In this document: positions 45,354 through 54,027 of the stretch, piece after piece
How positions within the stretch are numbered: the first letter of the stretch is position 1
How the letters are laid out: each line of letters begins with the position of its first letter
Source: JAGGAG01 sp964638035
Lineage (GTDB): Bacteria; Gemmatimonadota; Gemmatimonadetes; Gemmatimonadales; GWC2-71-9
DNA length: 64,000 nt
Assembly: GCA_964638035.1 (NCBI GenBank)
Contig: CAZWXD010000017.1
Span: 12,014 to 76,013, forward strand
Direction of reading: 5' to 3'
The notes under the pieces: model-generated
Database searches by the model: none
What the model saw: the letters and a program-made list of their open reading frames with translations, nothing else
Told to the model about the DNA's origin: nothing
Made by a program: the position numbers and the translations under genes

Positions 45354-45695
45354 TCAGCGGACCCGGCTGCCTCGCTGCTGCCGCGTCCGCAGGTAGCCCA
45401 CCCAGCGCTGCAGGAGGTCCAGGTCGGCCAGCTCGCCACTCAACTGGATTGATCGGCCATCCCGGAGGGTCACCATCGAGCGCAGCGTGGCCTCGTCGTC
45501 CTGCGGCTCGCCGTCCGAGATCTCCGCAATCTCGAGCAGTGGCACCCCTTCCAGCAGGGTGTCGGGGCGGAGCAGGAGGAGTGTCGCCCCCTCGACCAGC
45601 GCGGCGCGCCCGGAGAGGTCCTGCACCACGAAATCGAAGGCGGCCAGGACACGCCAGGTCGTCGTGCCAATGGCCAGGATACGGTTCGCTCGCAT
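45354..45695 (-). CDS. small protein of unknown function
   Basis: 113 residues from ATG 45695; the frame stays open to 46010 but loses coding character upstream. Beta-rich N-terminus (LAAFDFVVQDLSGRAALVEGATLLLLRPDTLLEGVPLLEIAEISDG has no known motif to me) and a basic C-terminal helix (LQRWVGYLRTRQQRGSRVR). It could be a small regulatory or PilZ-like beta protein, but no PilZ RxxxR motif is seen. Ends 6 nt from the mutS stop. Low confidence that it is a real gene. Confidence 0.45.
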   Translation of the reverse strand: MRANRILAIGTTTWRVLAAFDFVVQDLSGRAALVEGATLLLLRPDTLLEGVPLLEIAEISDGEPQDDEATLRSMVTLRDGRSIQLSGELADLDLLQRWVGYLRTRQQRGSRVR

Positions 45696-45936
45696 GCCGT
45701 TCTTTCCCACGCGGCACGCCGGGCGCCCGCGCTTCCGTTTCGGTTGAGGTCGCGGCGCGCGAAAGCACGATCCCTGCCAGCAGTGCAGCGACCCGCCGTC
45801 ACGCGTGGCATCTCCCGGCCTCACCATGACTTGCGCAGGCTTCGGCAGGGCGGCGACACCGATTAGCGGCAGCGAAACCGCCACCGGAAGGGGACAACGG
45901 GTGTTTGGACGTGAGGGCGTCCGGACGTGGGGACGT
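45696..45936. other. 241-nt gene-free stretch with a short imperfect repeat
   Basis: No credible reading frame of its own. At 45907-45938 a 16-nt unit occurs twice in tandem (GGACGTGAGGGCGTCC, GGACGTGGGGACGTTC; 3 differences) and recalls the reverse complement of the TGACGCCC octamer found at 48.3 and 63.9 kb. The rest shows no hairpin or box that I can support. Confidence 0.4.
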
Positions 45937-48270
45937 TCAGCTGCCCAGCGGGTCTTCCGGCCATGCGTGCCGGGGGTACCGTCCGCGAAGGTCCTTGCGC
46001 ACCTCGGCATAGCTCCCGCGCCAGAACCCCGCGAGGTCGGTCGTGACCTGCACCGGGCGGCGCGCCGGTGAGAGCAGGTGCAGGGTCAGTCGCACGCGCC
46101 CCCCGGCCACCGTGGGCGTCTGCCGCACCCCGAACAGCTCCTGCAGCTTCACCGCGAGCACGGGCGCGGACGGTTCCGCGTAGTCGATCGGCACGCGCGC
46201 CCCTCGTGGCAGCGTGTAGTGCGTGGGCGCCAGCTCCTCCAGCGCGTGCCGCTTCTCCCAGTCGAGCATCGCCAGCAGCATGCCGGCGAGGTCTGCGTGT
46301 GCCAGGTCGTCCAGCCGCATCAGGCGCGTGTTGTGCATCGGGAGCCAGGCGCCGAGCTGCTCGAGGATGACCGGATCCGTGACGCCCGGCCACGTCCCAT
46401 CGAGTGCATGCAGGAATGCCATCCGCTGGCGCAGCCGCTGGAATCCCTCGTTCCGCAACAGCGAGCGCAGCCCACTCCTGGCCTCGTGCTCCACCACGGT
46501 GGCCGCGATGACCCGGGGATCGGGGTCGCGCACCGCTTGTGCGCCGAGCGTGATGGCGCCAAGCCGCACCTCCCGGCGGGCGCGCACCACACCGTCCTCG
46601 ATCTCGACGACATCGTGCCGGGTCACCTCCCCCGCAAACTCTTCCTCCACCTCGGTCCGGTCGATCGGCGCCGCCAGGAAGATCCTGCCCTCTGCCCCCC
46701 GGTCATCGAGGTCGAGGGCCACGATGAACTCCGCCCCGGCGAGGGCATGCGGCGGCTCGAGCGTTGCCCCGCGGCCATTGCGCAGGAGGAAGCGGTTGGT
46801 GCCGGGGCGCCGCCACGCCACGCGGTCGGGAAACGCCAGCGCCGCCACCGCACCAGCCCGACTGACGTCGGCCTCGCCTGCCTTGCCCAGCAGCAGCGCA
46901 CGCGCATCGGGCACACCCAACCCGGCGGCATCGCGCTCCTCCAGCAGCGTGGCCATGGCGCGTGCCAGCGTGCCCTCCCCGCGGGCAGTTGCCGTGACCA
47001 CCATGTGGGCCAGGCGCGGGTGCATCGCCAGGGCTGCGCACGCCTTGCCATGCCGGGTGAGTGCGCCGCGCGCATCGCGCATGCCGAGTGCGGCGAGGAG
47101 TGCCGATGCCAGGGCCAGGTGCGCGGGTGGCGGGGGGTCCAGCCAACGCATCGCACCGGGATCGAGTGCCCCGGCAGCACTCAGGGCCATGAGCATAGGT
47201 GCCAGGTCGGCCTCTTCGATTTCCGGCGTCGAGTACGGCACCAGCGCCAGCTGTTCATGTGCCGCCCAGACGCGGTAGCACCGGCCCGGTGCCTGCCGGC
47301 CGGCGCGTCCGGCACGTTGCTCCGTGGCGGCGCGTGACGCCCGCACCGTGGCAAGTCGGGTGAGTCCCGTGCGAGGCGAGTAGCGCGGCACCCGCGCCAG
47401 CCCGCTGTCCACCACGGCCCGCACGCCGTCGATGGTGAGGCTCGTCTCGGCGATCGATGTGGCGAGGATCACCTTTCGGCGCCCGGCGGGATCGGGGACG
47501 AGCGCCCGGTCCTGGGCGCCGGGCGGCAGCATGCCATGCAGCGGAACAATGCTCGCATGCTTCGCGCGCTCGGCCAGGGTCCGCGCCATCCGGTTGATCT
47601 CCCGCTGCCCCGGCAAGAACACCAGGACATCGCCCTCGCCCTCGTCGAGCGCCTGCAGCACGGCGCCGGCCACGGCCCCCTCGAGTGGGCGATCGGGCGG
47701 GCGCGGCAGCCACGTCATGCTCACCGGGTGGCTCCGGCCCTCACTCGTCACGATCGGTGCACCGCCCATCAGGGCGGCCACCCTGGCGCCATCGAGCGTC
47801 GCCGACATGACCAGGATCCGGAGTGCCGGCTGGAGGAGTGACTGGGTCTCGAGGGCGAGGGCGAGGCCGGTGTCGGCGTGCAGGCTTCGTTCGTGGAACT
47901 CGTCGAACACCACGAGCCCGTACCCCTCGAGGGCAGGGTCGGCGCCGAGCATCCGGGTGAGGACGCCCTCGGTCACCACCTCGATCCGGGTGCGCGGTCC
48001 GACGCGCGTGTCACGCCGGGTCCGGTAGCCAACCACCCCGCCGGCAACGTCGTTCATGGATCGCGCCATGAAGCCCGCCGCCGCGCGCGCTGCCACGCGC
48101 CTGGGCTCCAGCATGATGATCCTGAGGTCGCCGAGCCACGGCGCATCGAGGAGCGCCAGGGGCACCCGCGTGGTCTTGCCCGCACCCGGGGGCGCCTGCA
48201 GCACCGCGCACGGGTGTGCTTCCAGCGCGCGCTTGAGGGCAGGGAGCACCTCGTCAACAGGAAGTGTCAC
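45937..48270 (-). CDS. hrpB: ATP-dependent helicase HrpB
   Basis: 777 residues from a GTG at 48270. DEAH-type helicase: Walker A APPGAGKTTRVPL (about 25-37), MLEPRRVAARAAA, DEFHERSLHADTGLAL (about 122), SATLDGARVA, VFLPGQREINRM (about 220), ILATSIAETSLTIDGVRAV and QRAGRAGR, then HA2-like and the HrpB C-terminal domain. The DEFH variant is normal for HrpB. It is an RNA helicase of unknown substrate in most bacteria. The start has TACATT 6 nt upstream and no ribosome site. Confidence 0.95.
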   Translation of the reverse strand: MTLPVDEVLPALKRALEAHPCAVLQAPPGAGKTTRVPLALLDAPWLGDLRIIMLEPRRVAARAAAGFMARSMNDVAGGVVGYRTRRDTRVGPRTRIEVVTEGVLTRMLGADPALEGYGLVVFDEFHERSLHADTGLALALETQSLLQPALRILVMSATLDGARVAALMGGAPIVTSEGRSHPVSMTWLPRPPDRPLEGAVAGAVLQALDEGEGDVLVFLPGQREINRMARTLAERAKHASIVPLHGMLPPGAQDRALVPDPAGRRKVILATSIAETSLTIDGVRAVVDSGLARVPRYSPRTGLTRLATVRASRAATEQRAGRAGRQAPGRCYRVWAAHEQLALVPYSTPEIEEADLAPMLMALSAAGALDPGAMRWLDPPPPAHLALASALLAALGMRDARGALTRHGKACAALAMHPRLAHMVVTATARGEGTLARAMATLLEERDAAGLGVPDARALLLGKAGEADVSRAGAVAALAFPDRVAWRRPGTNRFLLRNGRGATLEPPHALAGAEFIVALDLDDRGAEGRIFLAAPIDRTEVEEEFAGEVTRHDVVEIEDGVVRARREVRLGAITLGAQAVRDPDPRVIAATVVEHEARSGLRSLLRNEGFQRLRQRMAFLHALDGTWPGVTDPVILEQLGAWLPMHNTRLMRLDDLAHADLAGMLLAMLDWEKRHALEELAPTHYTLPRGARVPIDYAEPSAPVLAVKLQELFGVRQTPTVAGGRVRLTLHLLSPARRPVQVTTDLAGFWRGSYAEVRKDLRGRYPRHAWPEDPLGS

Positions 48271-48276
48271 CCCTCA

Positions 48277-48282
48277 AATGTA
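48277..48282 (-). promoter_or_regulatory. -10-like TANNNT close to the hrpB start
   Basis: Read leftward, TACATT ends 6 nt before the GTG at 48270. Confidence 0.5.
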
Positions 48283-48302
48283 GGCCGAGCGCCCTCATGC
48301 CC

Positions 48303-48331
48303 TGACGCCCTGACGCCCTGACGCCCTGACG
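48303..48331 (+). repeat. tandem octamer (TGACGCCC), 3.5 copies
   Basis: Three exact copies (48303, 48311, 48319) and a fourth partial TGACG (48327-48331). The array sits between the divergent hexamers of hrpB and the TonB-domain gene, where -35 boxes would be. The same unit recurs at the right edge. Confidence 0.9.
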
Positions 48332-48332
48332 C

Positions 48333-48338
48333 TAGACT
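48333..48338 (+). promoter_or_regulatory. -10-like TANNNT close to the TonB-domain gene start
   Basis: TAGACT ends 6 nt before the ATG at 48345, directly after the octamer repeat. Confidence 0.5.
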
Positions 48339-48344
48339 TCCCCC

Positions 48345-48749
48345 ATGCGCATCATCGTCCCTGCCCTGTTCCTGGTTGCGGCCTGCAACCGGGGCAACGA
48401 CGCCACCGTGAACCTCCCGTCGCGCCCGGTCGAGGCCCCGATCGCCACCGAGCTGCCGCCGGTGGCGCTCAACCCGAACACCCCGGTCTCCTACCCGCCC
48501 GCCGTGGCCCTGCAGGGGCTGGAGGGAACCGTCCTGCTGCACCTCTTCGTGGATACGACGGGTCGCGCCGTGGCCGAATCCACCCGGGTGGCGGAGTCGA
48601 GTGGGTATCCTGCCCTCGACAGCGCTGCCCTGGCGGGCGTGCCGCAACTCTGGTTTGCACCGGGAGAACGCGCGGGCGTCCGCGTGCCCATGGCCTTCCT
48701 CCAGCCAGTCCACTTCCGTACCCCACACGGCGTCGGAGCCACCCCATGA
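48345..48749 (+). CDS. lipoprotein with TonB C-terminal-like domain
   Basis: 134 residues. N-terminus MRIIVPALFLVAACNRG is a lipoprotein signal (lipobox LVAAC). Residues about 45-130 match the TonB C-terminal fold: PVSYPPAVALQGLEGTVLLHLFVDTTGRAVAE, then SSGYPALDSAALAGVPQLWFAPGERAGVRV. There is no transmembrane anchor plus Pro-rich spacer as in a true TonB, so it probably is an outer-envelope protein using the fold for binding rather than energy transfer. The stop overlaps the start of the cystathionine synthase gene (ATGA). Confidence 0.8.
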   Translation: MRIIVPALFLVAACNRGNDATVNLPSRPVEAPIATELPPVALNPNTPVSYPPAVALQGLEGTVLLHLFVDTTGRAVAESTRVAESSGYPALDSAALAGVPQLWFAPGERAGVRVPMAFLQPVHFRTPHGVGATP

Positions 48750-50143
48750 AGCCCCAGCACCTCGAGCCGTACGCCGACGTCCTCGAGACCGTTGGCTGGA
48801 CCCCGCTCATCCGGCTCGCCCGCATCGGCGCCGGGATCCGCACCCCCGTCTACGGCAAGGCGGAGTATGCCAATCCCGGTGGCTCGGTGAAGGACCGCAT
48901 CGGCCTCGCGATGATCGAGGCCGCGGAGCGCGCCGGCGAGCTCAGGCCCGGCGGCACCATCGTCGAGGGCACGAGCGGCAACACCGGCGTGGGCCTCGCG
49001 ATGGCCGCCGCCCTCCGGGGCTACCGCTGCATCTTCACCATGCCCGACAAGATGTCGCAGGAGAAGGTGCGCCTCCTCCGGGCGTACGGCGCCGAGGTGG
49101 TCATCACGCCCACGGCGGTGCCGCCGGACCATCCCGACAACTACATCATGAAGGCGAAGCAGATCGTGCACGACACGCCCGGTGCGATCCTCGCCAACCA
49201 GCACTACAACCAGGTCAACCCCGAGGCGCACTACGCCACCACGGGGCCCGAGGTCTGGCAGCAGACCGGTGGCAGGGTCACCCATTTCGTGGCGGGTGCC
49301 GGGACCGGCGGCACGATCAGCGGAGCCGGCAAGTACCTGAAGGAGCGGCGGGCGGGCATCCGCATCATCGCCGGCGACCCGGTCGGCTCGCTCCTCACCG
49401 ACTACGCGCGAACCGGCGTGATGGAAGCCGGCGCCGGTGCGCCGTACAAGGTGGAAGGCGTGGGCGGCGACAAGGTCTCGACTACCACCTGGTTCGACGT
49501 GATCGACGAGTGGCGGCAGGTGAGCGACCGCGCGGCGATGATGATGGCGCGGCGCCTGGCGCGGGAGGAGGGCATCCTCGTGGGCGGGTCGGCGGGCCTC
49601 AACGTGGCGGTGGCGCTCGAGGTCGCCCGCGAGCTCGACGACCCTGCGGCGTGTGTCGTCACCATCCTCTGCGACACCGGCGAGCGCTACCTCTCCAAGG
49701 TGTTTGACGACGACTGGATGCAGGAGAACCAGCTCCTCGAGCGGCCCCAGGCCACGGTGGAGCAACTTCTCCTCCGGCGCCGGCAGGCGACCGCGCCATC
49801 GCTCGTGCAGGTGGCGCCGGCCGCGGCGGTGCGCCAGGCGCTGAACCTCATGGGCAGCTATGAAGTGAGCCAGATCCCCGTCATCGACGAAGGTGAGGCC
49901 GTCGGCTCGCTGGTGGAGAGCAGCCTGATGACGCGGGCCCTGGCCCAACCCGCCCTGCTCGACCGGCCGGTTCGCGAGGTCATGGAGGCGCCGTTCCCCG
50001 TCGTGGAGCACAACTTCCCCACCGATCGCCTGGCGCCGATGCTCACGCGGGAGAATCCCGCGGCCCTGGTGCGAAAGGATGGGGAGCTGATCGGGATCGT
50101 GAGCCGGTACGACGTGCTGCAGCAGCTGATTGGAACGCGATAG
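48746..50143 (+). CDS. cystathionine beta-synthase (PLP enzyme with CBS pair)
   Basis: 465 residues. PLP-binding Lys49 in GGSVKDR, phosphate loop GTSGNTGVGLAMA (about 74-86), and GAGTGGTISGAGKYL (about 186) are the type II PLP fold of cysteine and cystathionine synthases. A pair of CBS domains fills about 335-465 (ALNLMGSYEVSQIPVIDEGEAVGSL and a second copy), the arrangement of cystathionine beta-synthases, which condense serine and homocysteine. The CBS pair may sense an adenosyl ligand. A cysteine synthase role is possible too. Confidence 0.92.
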   Translation: MKPQHLEPYADVLETVGWTPLIRLARIGAGIRTPVYGKAEYANPGGSVKDRIGLAMIEAAERAGELRPGGTIVEGTSGNTGVGLAMAAALRGYRCIFTMPDKMSQEKVRLLRAYGAEVVITPTAVPPDHPDNYIMKAKQIVHDTPGAILANQHYNQVNPEAHYATTGPEVWQQTGGRVTHFVAGAGTGGTISGAGKYLKERRAGIRIIAGDPVGSLLTDYARTGVMEAGAGAPYKVEGVGGDKVSTTTWFDVIDEWRQVSDRAAMMMARRLAREEGILVGGSAGLNVAVALEVARELDDPAACVVTILCDTGERYLSKVFDDDWMQENQLLERPQATVEQLLLRRRQATAPSLVQVAPAAAVRQALNLMGSYEVSQIPVIDEGEAVGSLVESSLMTRALAQPALLDRPVREVMEAPFPVVEHNFPTDRLAPMLTRENPAALVRKDGELIGIVSRYDVLQQLIGTR

Positions 50144-50163
50144 GCAGGAGAGCAGGGTTCCCC

Positions 50164-51186
50164 ATGCGCATCACCGTCCTGACCGGCGGCACCTCCTCCG
50201 AGCGCGATGTCGCCCTGGCCTCCGCCGTGCAGGTTATTGCGGCCCTGCGCAGTTGTGGACACCAGGTCGCCGCCGTGGATACGGCGCGGGGCTTCATTCC
50301 CGAGGCCGACGAGGCCCGCCTCCTGTCGGCCGCTGTCGGTGTGGCACCCCCCTCGGGTGACTCCCTGGCGGCGCTGCGGCACGGCCTGCAGCTCACGGCC
50401 CTGGCCAGCCTGGAGGCGGTGCGGGAAGCCGAGGTCCTCTTCCTCGCCCTGCACGGCGGCCAGGGCGAAGACGGCACCATCCAGACCATCCTCGACATGA
50501 TCGGGGTCCCCTACACGGGGAGCGGCCCCCTCGGCAGCGGGATGGCCATGGACAAGGACATCTCCAAGCACCTCTTCCGCCAGGCCAACGTGCCGACGGC
50601 CGACTGGCTCATGGCCCCCGCCAGCGCTCGCGAGGCGGGCGACCGGCTGGGATGGCCCCTGGTGGTCAAGCCCTCCAAGCAGGGATCGACCGTGGGGCTC
50701 ACGGTGGTGCGGCAACCCGCCGACTTCGACCGGGCGGTCGAGGAGGCCTTTCGACACGATGACGAGGTGATGGTCGAGGCCTTCGTCCCGGGACGGGAGT
50801 TGACTGTCGGGATCCTCGACGGGCAGGCCCTTGCAGTGGGGGAAATCATCCCCCGGCACGAGATTTTCGACTACGAATGCAAGTACACGCCGGGCATGTC
50901 CGAGGAGATCTTCCCCGCCGACCTTCCCGGCAGCATCATGGAGGAGTGCAGGACGCTCGGTGTGGCGGCACACCGGGCCCTGAAGCTGGGGGGATACTCG
51001 CGGGCCGACTTTCGCTTGACACCTTCGGGCCACCTCTCCTGTTTAGAGGTGAACACCCTCCCGGGGATGACGGCCACCAGCCTCCTGCCCCAGTCGGCAC
51101 GTGCCGCGGGCATCGAGTTCCCGCTGTTGTGCGAGCGGATCTGCCAGGCCGCGCTCGCACCGGGCGGGACGCAGCGTACCACGTAA
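50164..51186 (+). CDS. ddl: D-alanine-D-alanine ligase
   Basis: 340 residues behind AGGAGAG. Makes D-Ala-D-Ala for peptidoglycan. ATP-grasp motifs: LTGGTSSERDVALASA (about 6-21), EVLFLALHGGQGEDGTIQ (about 92), PYTGSGPLGSGMAMDK (about 115), PLVVKPSKQGSTVGL (about 165), ADFRLTPSGHLSCLEVNTLPGMT (about 280) and SLLPQSA. The residues that bind the two D-Ala molecules and Mg2+ are in place. It follows the CBS gene by 20 nt and precedes the rhomboid gene by 16 nt; the three may be one transcript. Confidence 0.95.
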   Translation: MRITVLTGGTSSERDVALASAVQVIAALRSCGHQVAAVDTARGFIPEADEARLLSAAVGVAPPSGDSLAALRHGLQLTALASLEAVREAEVLFLALHGGQGEDGTIQTILDMIGVPYTGSGPLGSGMAMDKDISKHLFRQANVPTADWLMAPASAREAGDRLGWPLVVKPSKQGSTVGLTVVRQPADFDRAVEEAFRHDDEVMVEAFVPGRELTVGILDGQALAVGEIIPRHEIFDYECKYTPGMSEEIFPADLPGSIMEECRTLGVAAHRALKLGGYSRADFRLTPSGHLSCLEVNTLPGMTATSLLPQSARAAGIEFPLLCERICQAALAPGGTQRTT

Positions 51187-51202
51187 GCAGCAGGAAGGGG
51201 CC

Positions 51203-52057
51203 ATGCAGGCATTGACCCACCCGCGCGTGACACCATGGGTGCTCCGGATCGGCCTCGCCAACGTGGTCGCGCTGCTGCTGCTCGAGACGGTCTTCATCTC
51301 GCCCACGCTCCACCAGTCGCTCGCATTCGACCCCGCCACGGCGGGCCGGGCACCGTGGACGATCCTCACCTACATGTTCGTGCACGCCGACCTGCTCCAC
51401 CTGCTGCTGAACGTGGGCATGCTCTACCTGTTCGGCTGCCAGCTGGAGGCGCGGCTCTCGCAGGACGGCCGCTACCCGGCGCGATTCCCGCTCCTCTACC
51501 TCTACTGCGGCATCGGGGCGGCGATCTTCACGCTGCTCTTCCACCGGGTGGCGCCGGTGCACCCCTTCGTGGGCGCGTCTGGTGCCGTGCTGGGCGTGAT
51601 GGTGGGGCTCGCCATGGTGGCGCCCGAGGCGGAGGTAGTGGGCGGCATCAACGCGCGCACCCTGGCGGCGTGGATCGTCGGCTTCAACGTGGTCATGGCA
51701 CTGCCGTTCCTGCCGTTCCGCTCCGGCATCGCCTACGAGGCGCATGTGGGCGGGGCCCTGGCCGGCTACCTGTATTTCCGGCTGCAGCAGTTCCGCCCCG
51801 AGCCGGTGCCCCCGCCTCGCCGCGCCGCCCAGCGCCCGGTGATGGTCCAGCCCGGCGCGGCCGAGATGGAACGGCCCGAGGGCGCCACGCCGGCGGCATC
51901 GCCACGGCAGTCCCGGCACCCCGAGCCCGATCCGACCGCCCGCGAAATGGACCGCGTGCTCGACAAGATCAGTGCCCAGGGCATGGCGAGCCTCACGGCG
52001 AGTGAGCGCCGCTTCCTCGACGAGATTGCCCGCCTGAAGCGCGACCAGCGCCACTGA
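51203..52057 (+). CDS. rhomboid-family intramembrane serine protease
   Basis: 284 residues from ATG 51203 behind AGGAAGGGG. Six hydrophobic helices; HLLLNVGMLYLFGCQLE (about 72-88), the catalytic GASGAVLGVMVG (Ser about 132) and EAHVGGALAGYLYF (His about 183). The dyad and the first-helix Asn are present, so it should cleave transmembrane segments within the membrane. The C-terminal 90 residues are soluble, Pro/Ala-rich and end in a helix (DPTAREMDRVLDKISAQG). Confidence 0.92.
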   Translation: MQALTHPRVTPWVLRIGLANVVALLLLETVFISPTLHQSLAFDPATAGRAPWTILTYMFVHADLLHLLLNVGMLYLFGCQLEARLSQDGRYPARFPLLYLYCGIGAAIFTLLFHRVAPVHPFVGASGAVLGVMVGLAMVAPEAEVVGGINARTLAAWIVGFNVVMALPFLPFRSGIAYEAHVGGALAGYLYFRLQQFRPEPVPPPRRAAQRPVMVQPGAAEMERPEGATPAASPRQSRHPEPDPTAREMDRVLDKISAQGMASLTASERRFLDEIARLKRDQRH

Positions 52058-52196
52058 CCTCCTGTGTCCGTCGGCAACCCCGGCGGCGCCCTCCAGGGCC
52101 TCCCGAAACATTCCAGGTGCCGGACCCGTTTCGCACCCACACCGTGCGAGCGCGGTCCGTGCCCGCCTGCCACCCCATTTTGCGAGAACACGCACC

Positions 52197-53945
52197 ATGC
52201 GCTTCCGGGCCCTTGCCATCGCCCTCCTGCTCGTCCCCGGCGCTGTCTCCGCCCAGGCGTCCCGCACGGCGACCGATTCCCTCGACGCCTTTATCCTGGA
52301 GCAGGTCGCCCAGCGCAAGGTGCCGGGACTCTCGCTGGCGATCATCGACAGCGGCCGGATCGTGTATGCGAAGGGGTACGGGGTCACGGCACCGGGCGGC
52401 CGTGAGGCGGTGACCCCGTCCACCCTCTTCCTCGCCGGATCCGTGAGCAAGAGCGTAGCGGCCGTGGGCGCGCTCCGGCTGGTCGAGGCGGGCACCCTCA
52501 CCCTGGACGACAACGTGAACGACCGGCTCACCACTTGGAAGGTGCCCGACAACCGGTTCACGGCCACCGAAAAGGTCACGGTCTCCCGCATCCTGAGCCA
52601 TACCGCCGGCCTCACCGTACACGGCTTCGCCGGCTACAGCCGTACCGCGTCCGTCCCCACCGTCACGCAGGTCCTGGATGGTGCGCCCCCTGCCAACAGC
52701 CCGCCGGTGCGGGTCGACGCCGTGCCCGGCACCCGCTGGAAGTACTCGGGTGGGGGCTACACCATCATGCAGTTGCTGATGGAGGACGCCACGGGCCAGC
52801 CATTCGCCCGCTGGATGGACACCAACGTCCTGGCCCCCTTCGGCATGGCCACGTCCACCTTCGACAATCCCCTGCCGCAGGCATGGTGGGGCCGGGCCGC
52901 TTCGGGCACCTATCGCACCGGGCCAGTGCAGGGTGGATGGCACGTCTACCCGGAGATGGCGGCAGCCGGCCTCTGGACCACGGCGAGCGACCTGGCTCGC
53001 TTCGCCATGGGCGTCCAGCAGTCGTACGCCGGCAGCAGCAACCCCGTCATCTCGCAGGCCATGACGGCGCGGATGCTCACCAACGTGAGGAACAATGACG
53101 GGCTGGGCGTGTTCCTGGACGGCGCGGGGCCGTCGAAGATGTTCTACCACGGTGGCCGCGACGAGGGCTTCGACACCTACCTGGGCGCGTTCACCACGGG
53201 GGGCCGCGGCCTCGTGATCATGATCAACGCGAATGACAACTCGGGAATGATGCGCCGCATCCTGGCCTTCGTGGGTCGGCAGTACGGGTGGCCCGGCAGC
53301 GAGCCGGCGTTCGCGGTGGAGCGGGTGCCGGTCCCGGCAGGCACCCTGCCTTCCCTGGCTGGCCGCTACGAGATCGGCAACAACAGCATGATCACCTTCG
53401 CCATGTCGGGCGACCAGTTCGTCACCCTGGCCGACGGGCTCACCGACCGCACCTGGGTCCCGACGGGGCCGCTCCAGGTCACCAGTGCCGACGGCGACCG
53501 GCGCTTCACCTTCGTCCGCGATGCGTCAGGCCATGTCACGGGGTTCACCCGCGAGGTCAACAGCACCACGCTCACCGCCCCCCGCATCGGGCCGCTCCTG
53601 GGCAATGCCGCACCGCGGCAGGATCCCGATCCCGCCCGCACGGCCCGGCTCGAGGCGGCGCTCCGCGCCTTCGCCCAGGGTGGCGATGCCGTGGCACAGG
53701 CCCCCGACGTCGCCCCCGGGACGCGGACCGGCCTCGGCACCGAGCCGGTTCGCTCGCTGCATGGCTACTCCGGGATGACCTGGCTGCTGGACGAGGACGT
53801 CCGGGGCCGTGGCATCGAGCGCCACGGGAGTCCGGTGGCCACGGTGTCGCACTACCGGCTGGACCCGCCCACCGAGGGCCGGTTCGTCCTGGTGCACCTC
53901 GATGCCGATGGACGGTTCGCTGATTTCGACGTCGTGGATGAATGA
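52197..53945 (+). CDS. secreted serine beta-lactamase-like hydrolase
   Basis: 582 residues with a Sec signal (about 1-20, ending VSAQA). The class C beta-lactamase/D-Ala-D-Ala carboxypeptidase-type core has the nucleophile SVSK (about 83-86), SHTAGLTVHG and YSGGGYTIMQ (the Tyr motif, about 183), and HGGRDEGF (about 316) in the place of KTG. The C-terminal about 170 residues form a beta-rich DUF3471-like domain. Members hydrolyse small esters or peptides in the periplasm; beta-lactam activity is not implied. The 139-nt gap before it shows nothing clear. Confidence 0.88.
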   Translation: MRFRALAIALLLVPGAVSAQASRTATDSLDAFILEQVAQRKVPGLSLAIIDSGRIVYAKGYGVTAPGGREAVTPSTLFLAGSVSKSVAAVGALRLVEAGTLTLDDNVNDRLTTWKVPDNRFTATEKVTVSRILSHTAGLTVHGFAGYSRTASVPTVTQVLDGAPPANSPPVRVDAVPGTRWKYSGGGYTIMQLLMEDATGQPFARWMDTNVLAPFGMATSTFDNPLPQAWWGRAASGTYRTGPVQGGWHVYPEMAAAGLWTTASDLARFAMGVQQSYAGSSNPVISQAMTARMLTNVRNNDGLGVFLDGAGPSKMFYHGGRDEGFDTYLGAFTTGGRGLVIMINANDNSGMMRRILAFVGRQYGWPGSEPAFAVERVPVPAGTLPSLAGRYEIGNNSMITFAMSGDQFVTLADGLTDRTWVPTGPLQVTSADGDRRFTFVRDASGHVTGFTREVNSTTLTAPRIGPLLGNAAPRQDPDPARTARLEAALRAFAQGGDAVAQAPDVAPGTRTGLGTEPVRSLHGYSGMTWLLDEDVRGRGIERHGSPVATVSHYRLDPPTEGRFVLVHLDADGRFADFDVVDE

Positions 53946-53947
53946 CA

Positions 53948-53972
53948 ACGGCGCTCCAATGAGGAGCGTCGT
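53948..53972 (+). terminator. hairpin after the serine hydrolase gene
   Basis: ACGGCGCTCC (53948-53957) pairs with GGAGCGTCGT (53963-53972), one G-T pair, 5-nt loop. No T-run follows. Confidence 0.5.
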
Positions 53973-54016
53973 GGTTGAGCCGTGCAGGCACTCTTTACGT
54001 TCCCAGCGACTTCATG

Positions 54017-54022
54017 TATCGT
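54017..54022 (+). promoter_or_regulatory. -10-like TANNNT close to the HExxH-gene start
   Basis: TATCGT ends 5 nt before the GTG at 54028. Confidence 0.45.
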
Positions 54023-54027
54023 GACCT

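Noticed and set aside
46078..47337. 419-residue plus-strand frame inside hrpB
   Set aside because: Low-complexity Arg/Gln/His-rich shadow of the helicase gene; no motif, and hrpB motifs are all on the minus strand.
48345..48749. True TonB energy transducer
   Set aside because: It is a lipoprotein without the inner-membrane anchor and Pro-rich spacer, and no ExbB/ExbD genes are adjacent.
52197..53945. Beta-lactam resistance gene
   Set aside because: SxxK and Tyr motifs fit the wide serine hydrolase family; HGG in place of KTG and the extra C-terminal domain fit esterase or peptidase members better.
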